From assembly GCA_001972305.1 (NCBI GenBank), contig BDDD01001978.1, positions 146,945 through 210,944 on the forward strand: a DNA stretch of 64,000 nucleotides. The letters are read 5' to 3'. Positions 11,321-23,330 of the stretch are shown one piece after another (position 1 is the first letter of the stretch; the number at the start of each line of letters is the position of its first letter). The DNA comes from Cephalotus follicularis (lineage: Eukaryota > Streptophyta > Magnoliopsida > Oxalidales > Cephalotaceae). Made by a program: the position numbers and the translations under genes. The notes beneath the pieces were generated by a model. The model was given only the letters and a program-made list of their open reading frames with translations, was not told the origin of the DNA and made no database searches.

Positions 11321-12754
11321 GTGCAGAATTATAAGTTTTTATGCTATTTTGATGAAAATTTAAATGGTTTGTAGGGCACGTGGCAAGCAAGGAATGGATG
11401 AATTATGATATTTTGCTGCTTTAAGACAGGTGGCATCAGCTGAATTGGTTTAATATCATCACATGGAGGCAAGCTCACATGGGTGAGGTCATGGATGACA
11501 CCACCAAAGCTTAGCCTCCAAGTTTCCTTTCTCCTTATATATGTGTGCCTTGTTAGCTGAACAAAATGCTTGTTTCTGCTGAGTTGAAGAGGGAGAATTC
11601 GTGGGAGGGAAGAAGAGAAGGAGATCAAGTGAGATAAGGAGGTTCTATACCCATTCTATCAAAGTTATTCCTCTGTTTTGATTCAAAATTATGCAGCAGA
11701 TACTTTAATCCATATCTTGCTGAGTTCTTGATGAAATTTAGAATGGTTTAATGTTTTGAAAACCTCAAGATGTCTACTTTAACTTTTATGTTTTATGTAT
11801 CTCGAGATTCTGTCGAATTCCTGATGAAAATCCATGTTTTCTTCCACTACTCAGGTACTGTTTTCGAAAGGAAACAGCAACTTTAAAAATTCATTGCAGC
11901 TTCGTTTCTCAATGGAATTTTATGATTTTTATCTCAATAGATTCATTGGGATGTCTACTTTAACTTTGATGTTTTAAGTTTTCCATGAAAGTGATTATTT
12001 CTATATGAAATATCTATTTTAGTGAAGTGATGCAAAACTGTTTTATAAAAGTTTTTGAGTTAGTTACTCAAAATTATGAGAAATGTTTTATGATTGTGAA
12101 ATGAAATGAAATGAAGGTTTCTACATGAGAAACCAGTTTTAGAAAATGTTTTATGAATGCATTTGAGTTAACTACTCAAATGAAGAGAAAAGTTTATGAA
12201 TGTTATGAAAAGAAGAGTAAGGAATGAAGATATGATATGCTATGCAACTATGTTTTAATGTCACGTGGTAATGTTTTCCGCTGTGTAATGTGTTATGATA
12301 AACGATGTATAGATGTTAAAGTATAGAAGTGAATGTTATAGTTTATGATGTTTTCGAATAAGATGACGATGTTTAGAAGTTGTGTTGAAAGTTATAGAAC
12401 ATACTTGAGAGTAAAAGAAGTTAATGATAAAGTTGAGATTATGATTGTTTTATGATGTGATAAGTTTATGTTTTTCCGCTGTGAAAGGTTATATGTTAAG
12501 TGATGTACCAATGTAAAGGTATTAGAAATGATCATGATAACGAGAATATGACATTTTGAAATTGATGTTTCAAAGATGTAAGTATATGCGATCCTGTGAA
12601 GTTATTGAGTAATAATGTTAGGTTTTAAATCTAAGCTAAGATTATATGATATGAAATGGATCGTTAAATGACGGTCAAAGGTTACACCCACGTAACGCAC
12701 CGAACTTCGAAGCTCGCTTTGAGCTTAAAACGGACTCGGGTCGGGGGCGCTACA

Positions 12755-12766
12755 CACACACACACA

Positions 12767-12812
<46 letters not shown>
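12755..12812. repeat. CA/TA microsatellite between two solo LTRs
   Basis: A (CA)n run with one GA interruption, then (TA)n. Related LTRs have a short CATATATATACATATG tract at the homologous place (about 48290 in the G2 LTR), so this is an expanded part of L1 into which both LTRs inserted. Confidence 0.8.
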
Positions 12813-12813
<1 letters not shown>

Positions 12814-15800
12814 GTAACACCCCCGATTCGGAGGGAGTCGTCACGGGTCCTAATCCTAAACTAAACATAACCTATCTTATATCATTGTTCAATTTTATTC
12901 CTTTTATCAAATTATCACTTAGCATGAATTAATATTTAACTATAAGTCAAGGTTCGCTTCTATTCTAATTATCAAAATATTAACTCATCTATTATTCGAA
13001 TTGCGTGATGGTCTAAAGCTTAATATTCAAAATTCTAAAACATTGTCTAAGACTTTATTCATAATATGAAAAACTTAAACATAAACTGGATGGTCAAACA
13101 TAAACCAAAACTTAAAACATAATTCTAAGTCTTAAACTGAAAGACAAAACATTGCTCAAATAAAGGTTCTAATATGACCATAAAATAACTAAGCAAAAAC
13201 GAGTCCATCTCCTAAGTGATTCTTATCATAGGTGACCTTTCGCTCATCACACATTGCCCGGATGCTGTCCCAAAGTACCTACCGCATGGAAACAAAAACG
13301 CGACTGAGCAAACCTCAGTACGGATATAGAATCATAAAACAATAAAACGGTAATTTAAAAGATAGAACAATACCTGAATTTTCAAATATCATATACTTTA
13401 TGCATAAAACAATTTAAACATTATTTTCGAAAAGCAAAGATAAATAGACATACAATCAGTTCAAAACGAATATCTAAATTTCAAAAACGTTATTCAATTT
13501 CAATACATAAGCCAAGTTCAAAATCCCAAAACATATTTGAAACGAAAAACAAACAAACAGTATCCAAATAAAACGTTCAAATTACTTTAACGTTAGTCAA
13601 GTTAAAGATTTCAAAATAAAAACTTATCCGATTCCATAATCTCATCATAGAGATCTAAACATATCACAGAGACTTATCCGATTCCGATATCTCATTATCG
13701 AGATCCAAAGCGCATACACATATGCGAAGTTGCAAGGGGTTCGCGAGGCCCACATGCCAAACAGAATGACGTGTACGGCACTACACAATCAATCTCCAGA
13801 ATCCGAATCCAAAACATATCAAAAACTAGAGTATACCCATACGCCTCTATCACAAAATCGGATCCATAAATCCACCTCATGGGACTTATTCAAAACAAAG
13901 AGAGACGCCGTAGTCGATTCACACTGCTACAGAAGTGTCAAGTCCCCGTGCCAGGCCTACGACGTGCCTATGGTACCTCCATAGGTAGGAAATATCTCTG
14001 TGTATTCTTATTCAAAAATTAACATACTTCCTATTGTGAAAGTCATGTTCCTTATCAAAATCATTATACTTTCATAAACGGAAAATCATTTTGTTTATTT
14101 TCAAAATAAAGAGACGATTGCATAACCTTTCGTAAACAATTTAGAATCAATTTATAAAGCCAGAAAATATTCATTATCACAAAAATATCATATCGACTTT
14201 ATTTCTAAACATATCGTACGTTATTCATAAAGTAAAACTATATTTTTACCATAATAAAATCAATAGGAGCGCCAAAGAAAGAATGATCCGTACCAAAAAC
14301 ATATTTTAATTCATTTAAGTAAGACCGGAGGAATAAGCCAAAGAGCAGAAAATCCGTACCTTAAGCGATCACAAAATAACTTTACGAATCGATCAACAAT
14401 TTAAAAGTTCCCCGGAGCACAAAAATCTAAAAGATACAATAACATTCATACAAGGGTTCAAAAATCACTTTCAAACATCAAACAGCAATTTAAAAGTGTT
14501 TAAAACAGACTCCAAATCATTTGACGAACAAACGGATTACAAAACATAAAACCAGAAAATTTCTGGGCAATTCCAGCCGACTGCATCAAGATCCAGTCGA
14601 CTACTCAAAGGTGGCAGTCGACTGTGTGGCATAGGCAGTCGGCTACTCATACTAGTTTGAATCCAGTCGACTGTGACAGGGGTCCAGTCGACTGTGAAAG
14701 GCCAAACAGTCGGCTGTCTCACGAGGCAGTCGACTGTTCTGGGCGACAGAACAGCAAGAACACAACAATTCAATTCCAATTTTCTGTTAAAACTCCATTA
14801 TCACAATACTAGTTGATTTTAAACATTTATATGGGTCGTATGTTACTTAATAGTTGCATTTAAACACTAAGAATCAAAAGGTTCATGCTATTGGTGATTA
14901 CACTTACAGGGAGAAGCAAGTTCCAATCTTTATATGCATAATTCCTTTACTAATTTTCTGTCAAACACCATTTAACATATTCAAAACCTTTTTGTATCAT
15001 TACAAGACACCTCCTGACTTGCTAGTAATCTCGTAACAGCAACAAACATGCATGGTAGGAAATCAAACCAAACTCACTAGCAACCACATGAACATGCATT
15101 GGATATCATTTAAACTAAATTTAATTGTTAAACCATAATAATAGAGGAAACCAACCTGATTCAGTGAAGCAAAGGAGACAATAACAGGCTCTAATCCTTG
15201 CAAATTCGGCTACCAAGAGAGAGACACACAATGGAGGCACAACAATGCATAATGGCATACATATATCACTTAGAATAGGTAATTTAGGTCATGCTAAGCC
15301 AAAAAGGAAGTCAAAATCTGCTATGATAAGGAAAAGGAGCAAAATTCCGGGATTTGGGGTGAGAATTGAGGGAAAGAAATCAGTTTTTGTGAGGGAGAAG
15401 GAAGAAAAAGGGGAATGGAGGGAAGAAAGGAAAAAAATAAGTCTTTATTCCAATAAATGAATATTTTGTTTCCTAATAATTTAATTTTGCCATTTATAAT
15501 AAATAGAACTAATTTTAATCAATTAAAAATGCCAAACAACAATTATTATTTATTTATAATTACATTTTATCAATTATCCAAAGGCAATATAATTGGTATT
15601 ATAAAGCCCAAAATAAAGGATTTGTTTTCCAATTAAACCAATTTTACCATGTTAATAATAAAAACCAATTTAATATTTATACGAAATATAATTCAATTAA
15701 TTTTACCTATTCACGTACATAGTCCAATTAATATTCAATAGCCCGAAATTAACGTCTTTAAGCTCAAAATGTAAAAGTCCAAATTAATATTCACAAACTA

Positions 15801-16003
15801 TTTTAATATTTTAAAAACTGATTTTAAAATACAAAACAATAAATTTTTGTTTTTCCAACAATCATATACTAATAAAATAAAGGCCCTAAGTTTAAATTTT
15901 ACATAACCCAAAGAACACATTATGCCAAAGCAAAATATGCCAACACAACCAATAAATCAAATTTAAAATCCGAAATATGCACGTGAACGAACGGGGTATT
16001 ACA
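12813..16003 (-). mobile_element. Solo LTR (TGTAACACCCCCG...CGGGGTATTACA) inside L1
   Basis: The 3191-bp unit is flanked by ATATA on both sides (12808-12812 and 16004-16008), though the site is a TA repeat, so the TSD is weak evidence. The ends are near mirror images, as in chromovirus LTRs. Minus orientation is suggested by GAGGTTTGCTCAGTCGCG, read on the minus strand near 13300. It has a CAGTCGACTG array at 14575-14745 and no coding region. Confidence 0.7.
14575..14745. repeat. CAGTCGACTG-type array
   Basis: About eight units (CAGTCGACTG, CAGTCGGCTA, CCAGTCGACTGTG) spaced about 20 bp apart. The frames across it (repeated VDC / SRL) are by-products of the repeat. Confidence 0.8.
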
Positions 16004-16669
16004 ATATATTATATATACACACACACATATATGTATCTATGCCAATAGGTGCAACCATGCCAAGTGGCTACAAACATCAAATCATCAATCATGTCTCAAA
16101 GGATAAATCAAATCAAATCGAATTGGTACGAAGAGCGCCGCCATCTCCTGGCCCTGACGTCGTACTCTTACTCCAGCCCCCGACTCCCAGGTCACGAAGC
16201 AAGACAACAAATCAAACTCATGATGCTCGCACTCTGTGTTCAGCAATCATGGTAACCCGTGTTACTTGCACTATGTGTCTAGTAACATTGTATTTGGTTG
16301 TCCCTAGCCATCTCCTGGCCCCTAGGAGAACATCCAGCCACCAGCCATCGGCGACACTCTGTCACCCTAGCCAGTACGGCATCAATCACAATCAACAAAT
16401 CAAATCAAATCTAATCGTTTCCAAGTAATTTATAAAATACTGGAAATAATACATTTATTTTAAACTGTATTGCATCTTTGAAACCATGTTTTAATCGGTC
16501 TAAAGCATACATTTATCAAAATATACATTTTCATATCAAATAATGATTTGTATAAAATCACGTACACATTTTTAAAATGAATAAAACACTTTAGAATCAT
16601 CCATATTCCAATCACCAATTTATTTCATATCAATATGCAATGCAAACATATGCTCAAAATGCGGGTTAG

Positions 16670-17160
16670 TCCCCTAACAGTCGCCTGCCCCTTCATGACA
16701 GTCGGCTGTTTCCTCATGACAGTCGACTGTTTCCTTTTAACAGTCGGCTGTCCCAGATTTGGCAGTCGGCTGCCTCCCTTAGCAGTCGGCTGTCTCATGT
16801 TTGACAGTCGGCTGCTCCCTTAACAGTCTGCTGTCTCTTCATGACAGTCAGTTGTTTCATGAACAGTACACATTTTCTACCTCGCCACTCACCCCAACCC
16901 TGCCATCTTAGTGAATCTGGGTAAAGTGACACGTGGACAGTCGACTGTCATCCTAAACAGTCGGCTGCCTTCTCTGGCAGTTAGCTAATTCATACAGCAA
17001 GAGGAAACCTCCATTAAAATGCATGAACAGTCGACTGGCTCCTTAGTACAGTCGGTTGTTTCCCTCGAGCAGTAGGCTGTTCGCACTGAACAGTCGACTG
17101 GTAGCCTTGAACAGTCGACTGTCCTCTTTGGACAGTCGGCTGGTCCTACGAGCAGTACGC
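16670..17160. repeat. CAGTCGGCTG-type arrays in L1, inside the predicted leader intron
   Basis: At least fifteen units (ACAGTCGGCTGT, CAGTCGACTGTTTCC, GGCAGTCGGCTGCC), mostly 20-22 bp apart, in two blocks (16670-16865 and 16935-17160). On the minus strand they lie after the donor-like site at 17323. Confidence 0.85.
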
Positions 17161-17674
17161 AAAAACAGAACAAAATACATGCAATTCTCAACCCAATCCA
17201 TTCAAAACAGAGCATTCATCGACGATAACACATTTCATGCTCATATTCACAGTCCATTGCATGCATTTCATCTATGAACATCTATTATAATTGAACTTAA
17301 ATCACAATTATAAAATCCCCCACCTTTGAATTCCAAGTTAGCAATTACAATCCACCTCTTTAAGTCCCAAATCCGAAGTTTCCAAGCTTCCAAATCCGTC
17401 CAGCAACTCCACCAAGCTCAGTCCTTGTCACTGGTTCAGGCCTCCAAAATCACAGCCCAAAAACGGACTGTTTTGGCCTAACCATACATTCACTTTCTCT
17501 CCTTTTCTTCCCGCACTTGTTTCTCTCTTTGAAAAACTGATTGGAAGAGGATAAGAGATGTGTTTTTATGGAGGGAAATCATCCCTCTCCCTCATTTCTC
17601 TCAACCAACTTTCCCCAAAGTCAAACCCTCTCTCTTCAGTGGCAGGTCTGGCACGCACTTATGCCATCTGACGC

Positions 17675-17815
17675 ATGACAGTCGGCTATTTTCCATGGCA
17701 GTCGGCTGTCTCTACCGACACTTCCAGCCGGCTGTTTCTCCCAGCAGTCAGCTGGCTCCACTTAAGGGGGTCTAGTCGGCTATCTCTGTTAGACAGTCGG
17801 CTTCCCGCCCTGTTC
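17675..17815. repeat. CAGTCGGCTG-type array in L1, upstream of the TATA-like box
   Basis: Six units (ACAGTCGGCTATT, GGCAGTCGGCTGTC, CAGCCGGCTG). Read on the minus strand this is in U3, roughly 110-250 bp before the TATA-like box near 17565. Confidence 0.8.
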
Positions 17816-18605
17816 TCACAACATTTCTTTAACTTTTCGTATAAGTCTTTACATTACAAAGTGGAAAAACCATGATTCTCATTAATTTAATGCATAGATT
17901 ACATGGGAAAATACAATATTACATTTAATGAAAATCTCGGACGTGACATAGCTTTTGGGTCTTGCAGGATTTATGTCAATGTAAGTGAGCTCGCAACATG
18001 AGATCGTCACACCTGATGCGAGGGTGATTGGCTCTATAGTATCTGTATTCATTGTGGACTTTAAAATACTTGGTCAGGTTATGGCGAGCTGGAACCTAGG
18101 GTTTTCGTAAAGGCTTGTCAATAGACATGATGATATATTTACAGATTTATAGATACCGGCATATCTAGGGTTGACACGTATCCTTACCCTAGGCCGTGAT
18201 CAGAGCCGAGGATGACGAGGGATTATAGTACATGGTAACTGTTGTCAGGATAAAGTATCGGATGTATGGGAAACAAACTTAATTGTTGAAATTAATTTAC
18301 ACATCTGGAATATGATAGTCATAGGTTCAGGGTCTTAAAATAGTCAAGGACTATTTATGGTTAGTTTACTTTAGAGCAATGCGTCTTAGTAACATACCAT
18401 CGTTACCGATTTAATTTCGAACTTTCGGGTCCCGCCTCACGAGTATATGTATTAAATACATATATCGTATTGTTATATAATGTGTGATGGCACATGTTAT
18501 AATATGGTGTATTAGTGATGTTACATGACTGACTAGTACTAATATGATTATGGTATTAATGCATAATTGGATTATGTATTTTCTTATCTCTCAAACTCTA
18601 TTCTC

Positions 18606-18705
18606 ATTGGCTGCATGGAAAACACGTTTTCTCTTCTTATTGGCTACTGCATGGACAAAACACGTCTTTCATTATCTGCTGTTGGAAGAAAACACGTTTT
18701 GCATT
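18606..18705 (+). repeat. Three imperfect ACACGT-containing repeats in the C1 LTR
   Basis: Units ATTGGCTGCATGGAAAACAC, ATTGGCTACTGCATGGACAA and GTTGGAAGAAAACACGTTTT each carry AACACGT. The 3' LTR keeps them at 42920-43020. ACACGT is an ACGT-core motif bound by plant bZIP and bHLH factors, so these could be enhancer repeats. Confidence 0.6.
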
Positions 18706-19395
18706 ATTGGATAATGCGTTTGTCATGCAACGGTAAAATGGTAAAGCCATATATCATGGTGCAATGAAAGGAAACTGGATGACATTCAAGGAATGAAATC
18801 CTGGTAATAAGTTTTCTTGATTGCTGGCTTTATGATGATCCATTCTTTGTGGATCATGACATTGGTTGCTTGATAGCATAAAGAAGAGAGAACCTGGACG
18901 TTGGTTCAGCATGCTAGTTTCTGGTATGTGAAAGTATTGCAGAGAGAGTGAGCATTGTGCATTGGCTTGTTCTTAGAGAACAAAAGAGAGAAAAACATAC
19001 CATTGTCTTATAACACCATAGTTTGATTTCCATAGGTGGTGTACTATTTTCATTGAGCTCTACATTTCCTATATTGATCCTAGATTAGGATTAGAAATAT
19101 AGGACTTGTTTTTACATTGGTTATTCCGCTGCTGTCTGTTCTTGAGTTAAATCTTGAAGTCTCAAAACGGATTTTTGAAGGAAGGAGTTTGGTAGCTTGG
19201 TATAAATTCTGTCATTCTATGTATGATTGTATTGTTTGATTGGGTTGTTTATTAGCGATCCTAGGATGTTTACGATTGTTTATGGTGTTAGAATATGCGA
19301 AGTTCTTTGTTTTGAGCCACTTTAATGAAAATTAAAGTTGAATATCCTATGTACATAACGCTTAAAATGGCCATAAACTCAGTTTTGTTCTTTCA

Positions 19396-19410
19396 ATTGG
19401 TATCAGAGCC
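19396..19410 (+). promoter_or_regulatory. Primer binding site of C1 (initiator tRNA-Met)
   Basis: ATTGGTATCAGAGCC directly follows the LTR end (TTTCA). It matches the complement of the 3' end of plant initiator tRNA-Met, the usual primer for Copia elements. Confidence 0.92.
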
Positions 19411-21103
19411 AACTAATCAACCCCAATTAGATTTTGTATTTGGTTTTTGGTGGCTGTTTTGGATTAATTTTGTGGCTTTTTCGTCGTTGAATACTGTCAT
19501 ACCGTCGACAGTTGGACGTTAAGCGCTGACATAGTGTTGTTAAGCGCTGGTGGTAGCCATGGAGCATTGGCGCTTTGAGAAGAGTATCGACGCTTAATGG
19601 TTTAAGCTCCGACGCTTCATCTAAAGTGTAGCAGGTTACGCAAAGCATTGACGTTAGCATCGACGCTTAGCTTGTAACCGCCGACGCTTAAGATATAACG
19701 TCGACACTATCATCGGGCTAATATGAGACGCTTTGTTTAAAGCGCGGATGGTTTCGCAAAGCGATGATGCTAGCGTTGATGCTTAGCTTGAAACCGCCTA
19801 CGCTTATAATAAAGCGTCAACGCTTTCGGCGGGGCAAAACGAATATGGTGTGTAATCCATGTGATGCTGGATTTTGATTAATCTAGTGGGAGTTATACCA
19901 TATTATGCCACATTTAATTCGATTAGACATCGAAAGTTAAAATGTTAAGTGTTCATTCAAAATTTATATTAGATATATTTTTTGGATGTGTTATGCATGA
20001 TGGTAAGGCTAAGGGACTTGAACTAGAAATCTGTTTCTTTTGTGGATGTTTGATTCGTTTTATTTTTGGGTTTGTAATTTGGTGGCCTGCGAGCACCTTA
20101 ATTCCTTGTTTTTAATTTCTTCTCTAGTATAGGATTCTCTTCTCCCTATATTTGTATTCTTTTCTTTAAAATTTAATTGTAATTTTATTAAAAGTTTGAA
20201 AGCAAAAGAGGAGAATTACATGGAGGTTGGAGAGGAACATCAAGGAAGTTGCAAGACAAAAATGAAGGCCATGGATGCATGGTAGATCATGTAATAAAGT
20301 GGAATTAAATAGTTCACTTAGGAGACCCTGTGATCACATTGGCTCATGTGAATCACTATAGAATTGTCCCTAAGCCTGGCCATTTTATTTTATGTTGGAC
20401 ATTGGTCCAAACACGTCATTACATGTAAGCTGTAATTAATTGATTTTGGCTAAGGTAACCAATGAATTAATTAAAGGATCGACTTCCGAGTATGAAATAA
20501 TAAGTCTTAATGCTAGGGACACTAGGAGTGACCCGACGTGGCCTTCCATAGTTCTCGTTAAGTGGCATGGACATGTTGTGGGTGTTTAGCTAAAGCTAAG
20601 GTCTATAATCTGTTTAGTGTCATGTTAACGTCAGTATTAGATACTGCAAGGAAATCACAATATTTTGCACTTGGACACGTAAATGTGTGGGTGTCAAAAC
20701 GTGTGTATTTCTTTGAGGATTATGGGTGTAGACTTATGCTGGCTCTAATGGTTTGTCATGCTAAAGCTGAGATCATATTGAGCTGGTAGGCCAAATCTAT
20801 GATTGGATCTTACACGAGCAATGGGGATTAGATCCCGAGCTGTGTAAATTGGCAAGTGAGCCTACCTATCTTGGGTGTTATGGTTTGTCATGCTAAAGTA
20901 GAGGCCATAACATGCTGAGATAGATTCCACTCCCCACTAGGAGATTAGATCTCCTGAATTTCATATGGAGGTGTGGGATAAGATTAGAATAGTGGGAGGA
21001 ACCATAAGCACTAAAGACCAAGTATTATGGTAGTAACATAATAAATGGAATATTTTCTAATAATCTCTATTGTTTCCTATAAGTTATATATACTTTGCTA
21101 AAA
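19411..21103 (+). other. Long 5' leader of C1
   Basis: No real gene is seen in these 1.7 kb. The first 430 bp hold a GTCGAC array (19495-19835). The last 700 bp contain the phrase GGTTTGTCATGCTAAAG twice (about 20750 and 20880), each followed by GAG and a GC-poor spacer. A minus-strand copy of about the same 700 bp is in 44331-45225, showing that the leader is shared by another Copia family. Conserved leader segments in retroelements often act in packaging or translation; that is inference here. Confidence 0.6.
19495..19835. repeat. GCGTCGACGC-type array in the C1 leader
   Basis: About fourteen eroded units (ATCGACGCTTA, CCGACGCTT, AAGCGTCAACGCTTT, AACGTCGACACT). It starts about 90 bp after the primer binding site, so it is transcribed, unlike the U3 arrays of other families. 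Confidence 0.75.
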
Positions 21104-21862
21104 ATGTCTGTCAGCACCGCTATTGCCAGAGTCTTAGAGACTAATAAACTGGATCGGCCTAATTTCCTTGACTGGTAGCGCAATCTGCGCTTGGTTCTGA
21201 CATCAATAAGATTGTCGCATGTGATGATGGAATCACCCCCGATACTAGGTGACGATCCATTTTTGGACACTCAGGCCACTGTTGCTAAGTGGCTTGATGA
21301 TGACGAGAAGGCTCGGTGCCTCCCTATAGCTGGCATGGTGTCGGAGCTACAGCGACATCACGAGCATATGGAGAGCCTTGGTGCTATACTTCTCCGTCTC
21401 AGGGAGTTGTATGGAGCGCGGTCTAGGACTGCTAGGGTCAACCTCTCTTGTCAGCTTTTCTGTACAAAGATGGTGGAGGGAACTTCGGTCCATGAGTATG
21501 GACTGAAGATGTAGATCTTATTGAGCAGTTGGCTCAATTAGATTTGACTATGGGTAACGATTTCAACATAGATCTCGTTTTGTCATCCCTCCCTCGATCG
21601 TTTTCGCAGTTTGTTACCAACTTCCACATGAATAAGGTGGATTGTTCATTACCTGAGCTGGTGGCTATGCTCAGAACTGTGGAGGCGGATCTTGACATTG
21701 GTAAGTCAAAATCTGCCCTTATGTTTCTTCCTTCTTCTTCAAAGACTGCCCATAATAAGGGTCTAAAAAGAAAGGCAAGGCCAAGAAGAAGAAGAAGAGC
21801 ATAAATAAGGAAAAGCCACTTGGAGTGGTTGGGGGAACAATAAAGGAAAAGCTCAAAAATCT
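21104..21862 (+). pseudogene. gag: C1 gag, N-terminal part, cut by G1
   Basis: The start is ATG at 21104 (MSVSTAIARVLETNKL). The family motif PNFLDW-RNLRLVL follows with a TAG stop in the middle. The next open piece carries the UBN2-type capsid region (LPIAGMVSELQRHHEHM to FCTKMVEGTSVHEYGLKM). A frameshift near 21510 moves reading to 21529-21804 (MGNDFNIDLVLSSLP, then a Lys/Arg-rich tail). G1 interrupts it at 21863; the zinc knuckle is at 35582 onward. Confidence 0.85.
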
Positions 21863-22564
21863 TGACACGCCCCGTTCCTGAGCACCCTTGCCCGAGGGTG
21901 GCCGTGCCAGGTGGAAGGATCCCCCACCTGGATCCCTAACCAAAACCCCAACAAACAAAGACTAACACTAAGGCCAAGGGCAGACGTTAAAACACGCTAC
22001 CTAGGAGAGCCACGCTCCCCAGGCCAAACGCACCTAAGGCATAGAAACAAGAAATGCCCGTGCACAAGGAAATGACAACATTTTACATAAGCTAAGTATG
22101 GGATCAACACAAGGGCCCGGGGACAAACGCCAAGCATGGGACAACTACCCGAGGTCCCTCCAACTCTCAACTTACACTAAGGAGATGAAATCTCATCCCG
22201 GCCTAGTACCCAAGGGATCCACCAGGGCTCACCCGACAAAACATCTTCAGGGACCGAGCTGGTCCGAGGTCGGGAGGACGGGCAAAACTAAGGAAAACTT
22301 CTTACTCTCACTTAACGCCTGCGAGCATGCCCAGGGACAAACACCCCGGGATGCCACCAGACCTCAACTTAGGGTCAACCTGTAACACCCGAGATTTTCA
22401 TATATTATAATTTCACAATGTATTTGTACTTTGAATTATGGAATTAAATAACGGAGGGATTTTCCGAATTTGGTGATGTTTTCCTATCTCTATTATGTTG
22501 AATTATTGTGTTAAATGCTAAAAGAATGTGAAAAGGGCTAAAACGACGTTGTTCTGAGGGAAAC

Positions 22565-22715
22565 ACGTCGACGCCTTTAGGATCACGTCGACGCCTTTGA
22601 GGCAAAATGGCTCACGTAGTTGCATGCACATGCACATCGATCCGGACGAGGACATCGACGTCCTTGTGTAAAATTGATGAAAGACATCGATGTCTTTTGA
22701 AAGACGTCGACGCTT
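22565..22715. repeat. CGTCGACGCC-type array upstream of the L3 TATA-like box
   Basis: Units ACGTCGACGCCTTT, ACATCGACGTC and GACGTCGACGCTTT, about 370-520 bp before the TATA-like box. Confidence 0.75.
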
Positions 22716-23330
22716 TAACTTCGAATGTCATGCATGTTACTCTGCTAACAAATAACGTGCGAGGGGAAATCGAGATGGGGTCTTTTGCAGGCGCCTTGAA
22801 GCATGAGTTAGGACGTGTTGGGCATGCACCTTACTCCCTAACCTGCATGACTGAGATGAGGAGGACAAGTGTGGCAAGAATGTGTGCATGCAACTAATGC
22901 AAGAAGAAAGGGACATATGTGCTGGGAATGGATGGTTGGAAGGACCGTGGCTTTGTCTGGCGCGAGGGATGAAGAGAAGGACTGAGAAAACAAACCCAGT
23001 TACTGCATGCAGAGGTGGGAGTGTACCCTAGACACATGTGACCTGCAAATAAGCACAAAGGAAGAAGAAACAAGGGCGAGTGCATAAAAGACATCCTTCA
23101 ACCCTTACCTTCGGCTGCTACTGTTTGGGTAAGAACCATACACTTGAGAGAGACACAGTGAGGGTAAGAAACAGAAAGTAAAGGAGAAGAAAACGTTTCC
23201 ACCTTTGTTGAGCTTGGAGCTTGGAGCTTGGAGCTACTAGTGCAGCTACGGGATGGACCTAGAGGGGCTGCTATGACCGGTTTGGAAACGAAAAGAGGTG
23301 GACCTTCCAGTTCCTAACTTGGAACAAAAG

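Larger units (their letters stand above)
10882..12754 (+). mobile_element. Solo LTR (TGTGATGACCC...GGGGGCGCTACA) inside L1
   Basis: The unit starts TGTGATGACCCAAATTCC and ends GTCGGGGGCGCTACA, a style seen in chromovirus LTRs. The possible TSD is CATAT/CACAC, blurred because the site is in a CA/TA microsatellite. A TATA box (CTTATATATG) lies near 11533. Upstream are a GC-rich triple hairpin region (10989-11059) and a GTCGAC array (11100-11320). No coding region. Confidence 0.7.
10385..17948 (-). mobile_element. L1: solo LTR of the TGTAACGCCC family, itself doubly interrupted
   Basis: On the plus strand it runs from TGTCACACCCC to GACGTGACA, with perfect TSD TAGCT (10380-10384 and 17949-17953). 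It aligns in pieces with the G2 LTR (47814-50029): the left 500 bp, the GAAGAGCGCCGCCATCTCCT word near 16130, and the right end. Read on the minus strand it has a CATAAAAACA TATA-like box near 17565, a donor-like site at 17323 (AAAG/GTGGGGG) and an acceptor-like site at 10750. Two other LTRs (10882-12754 and 12813-16003) lie in the middle. No internal coding region, so a solo LTR. Confidence 0.85.
9755..19395 (+). repeat. 5' LTR of C1, split by L1
   Basis: LTR sequence occupies 9755-10384 and 17949-19395 and aligns collinearly with the 3' LTR at 41619-43706. Removing L1 and one TSD copy leaves about 2.07 kb, close to the 2088 bp of the 3' copy. The LTR lacks GTCGAC arrays; in C1 the array is in the leader. 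Confidence 0.9.

Noticed and set aside
16670-17160. Repeat-spacer pattern resembling a CRISPR array
   Set aside because: Units are only 10-14 bp and variable, spacers are irregular, no cas genes, and the context is a plant LTR.
22098-22385. 95-residue frame in the G1 LTR and its copy at 32946-33176
   Set aside because: Both are in LTR sequence, the two copies differ in length, and no domain is recognised.
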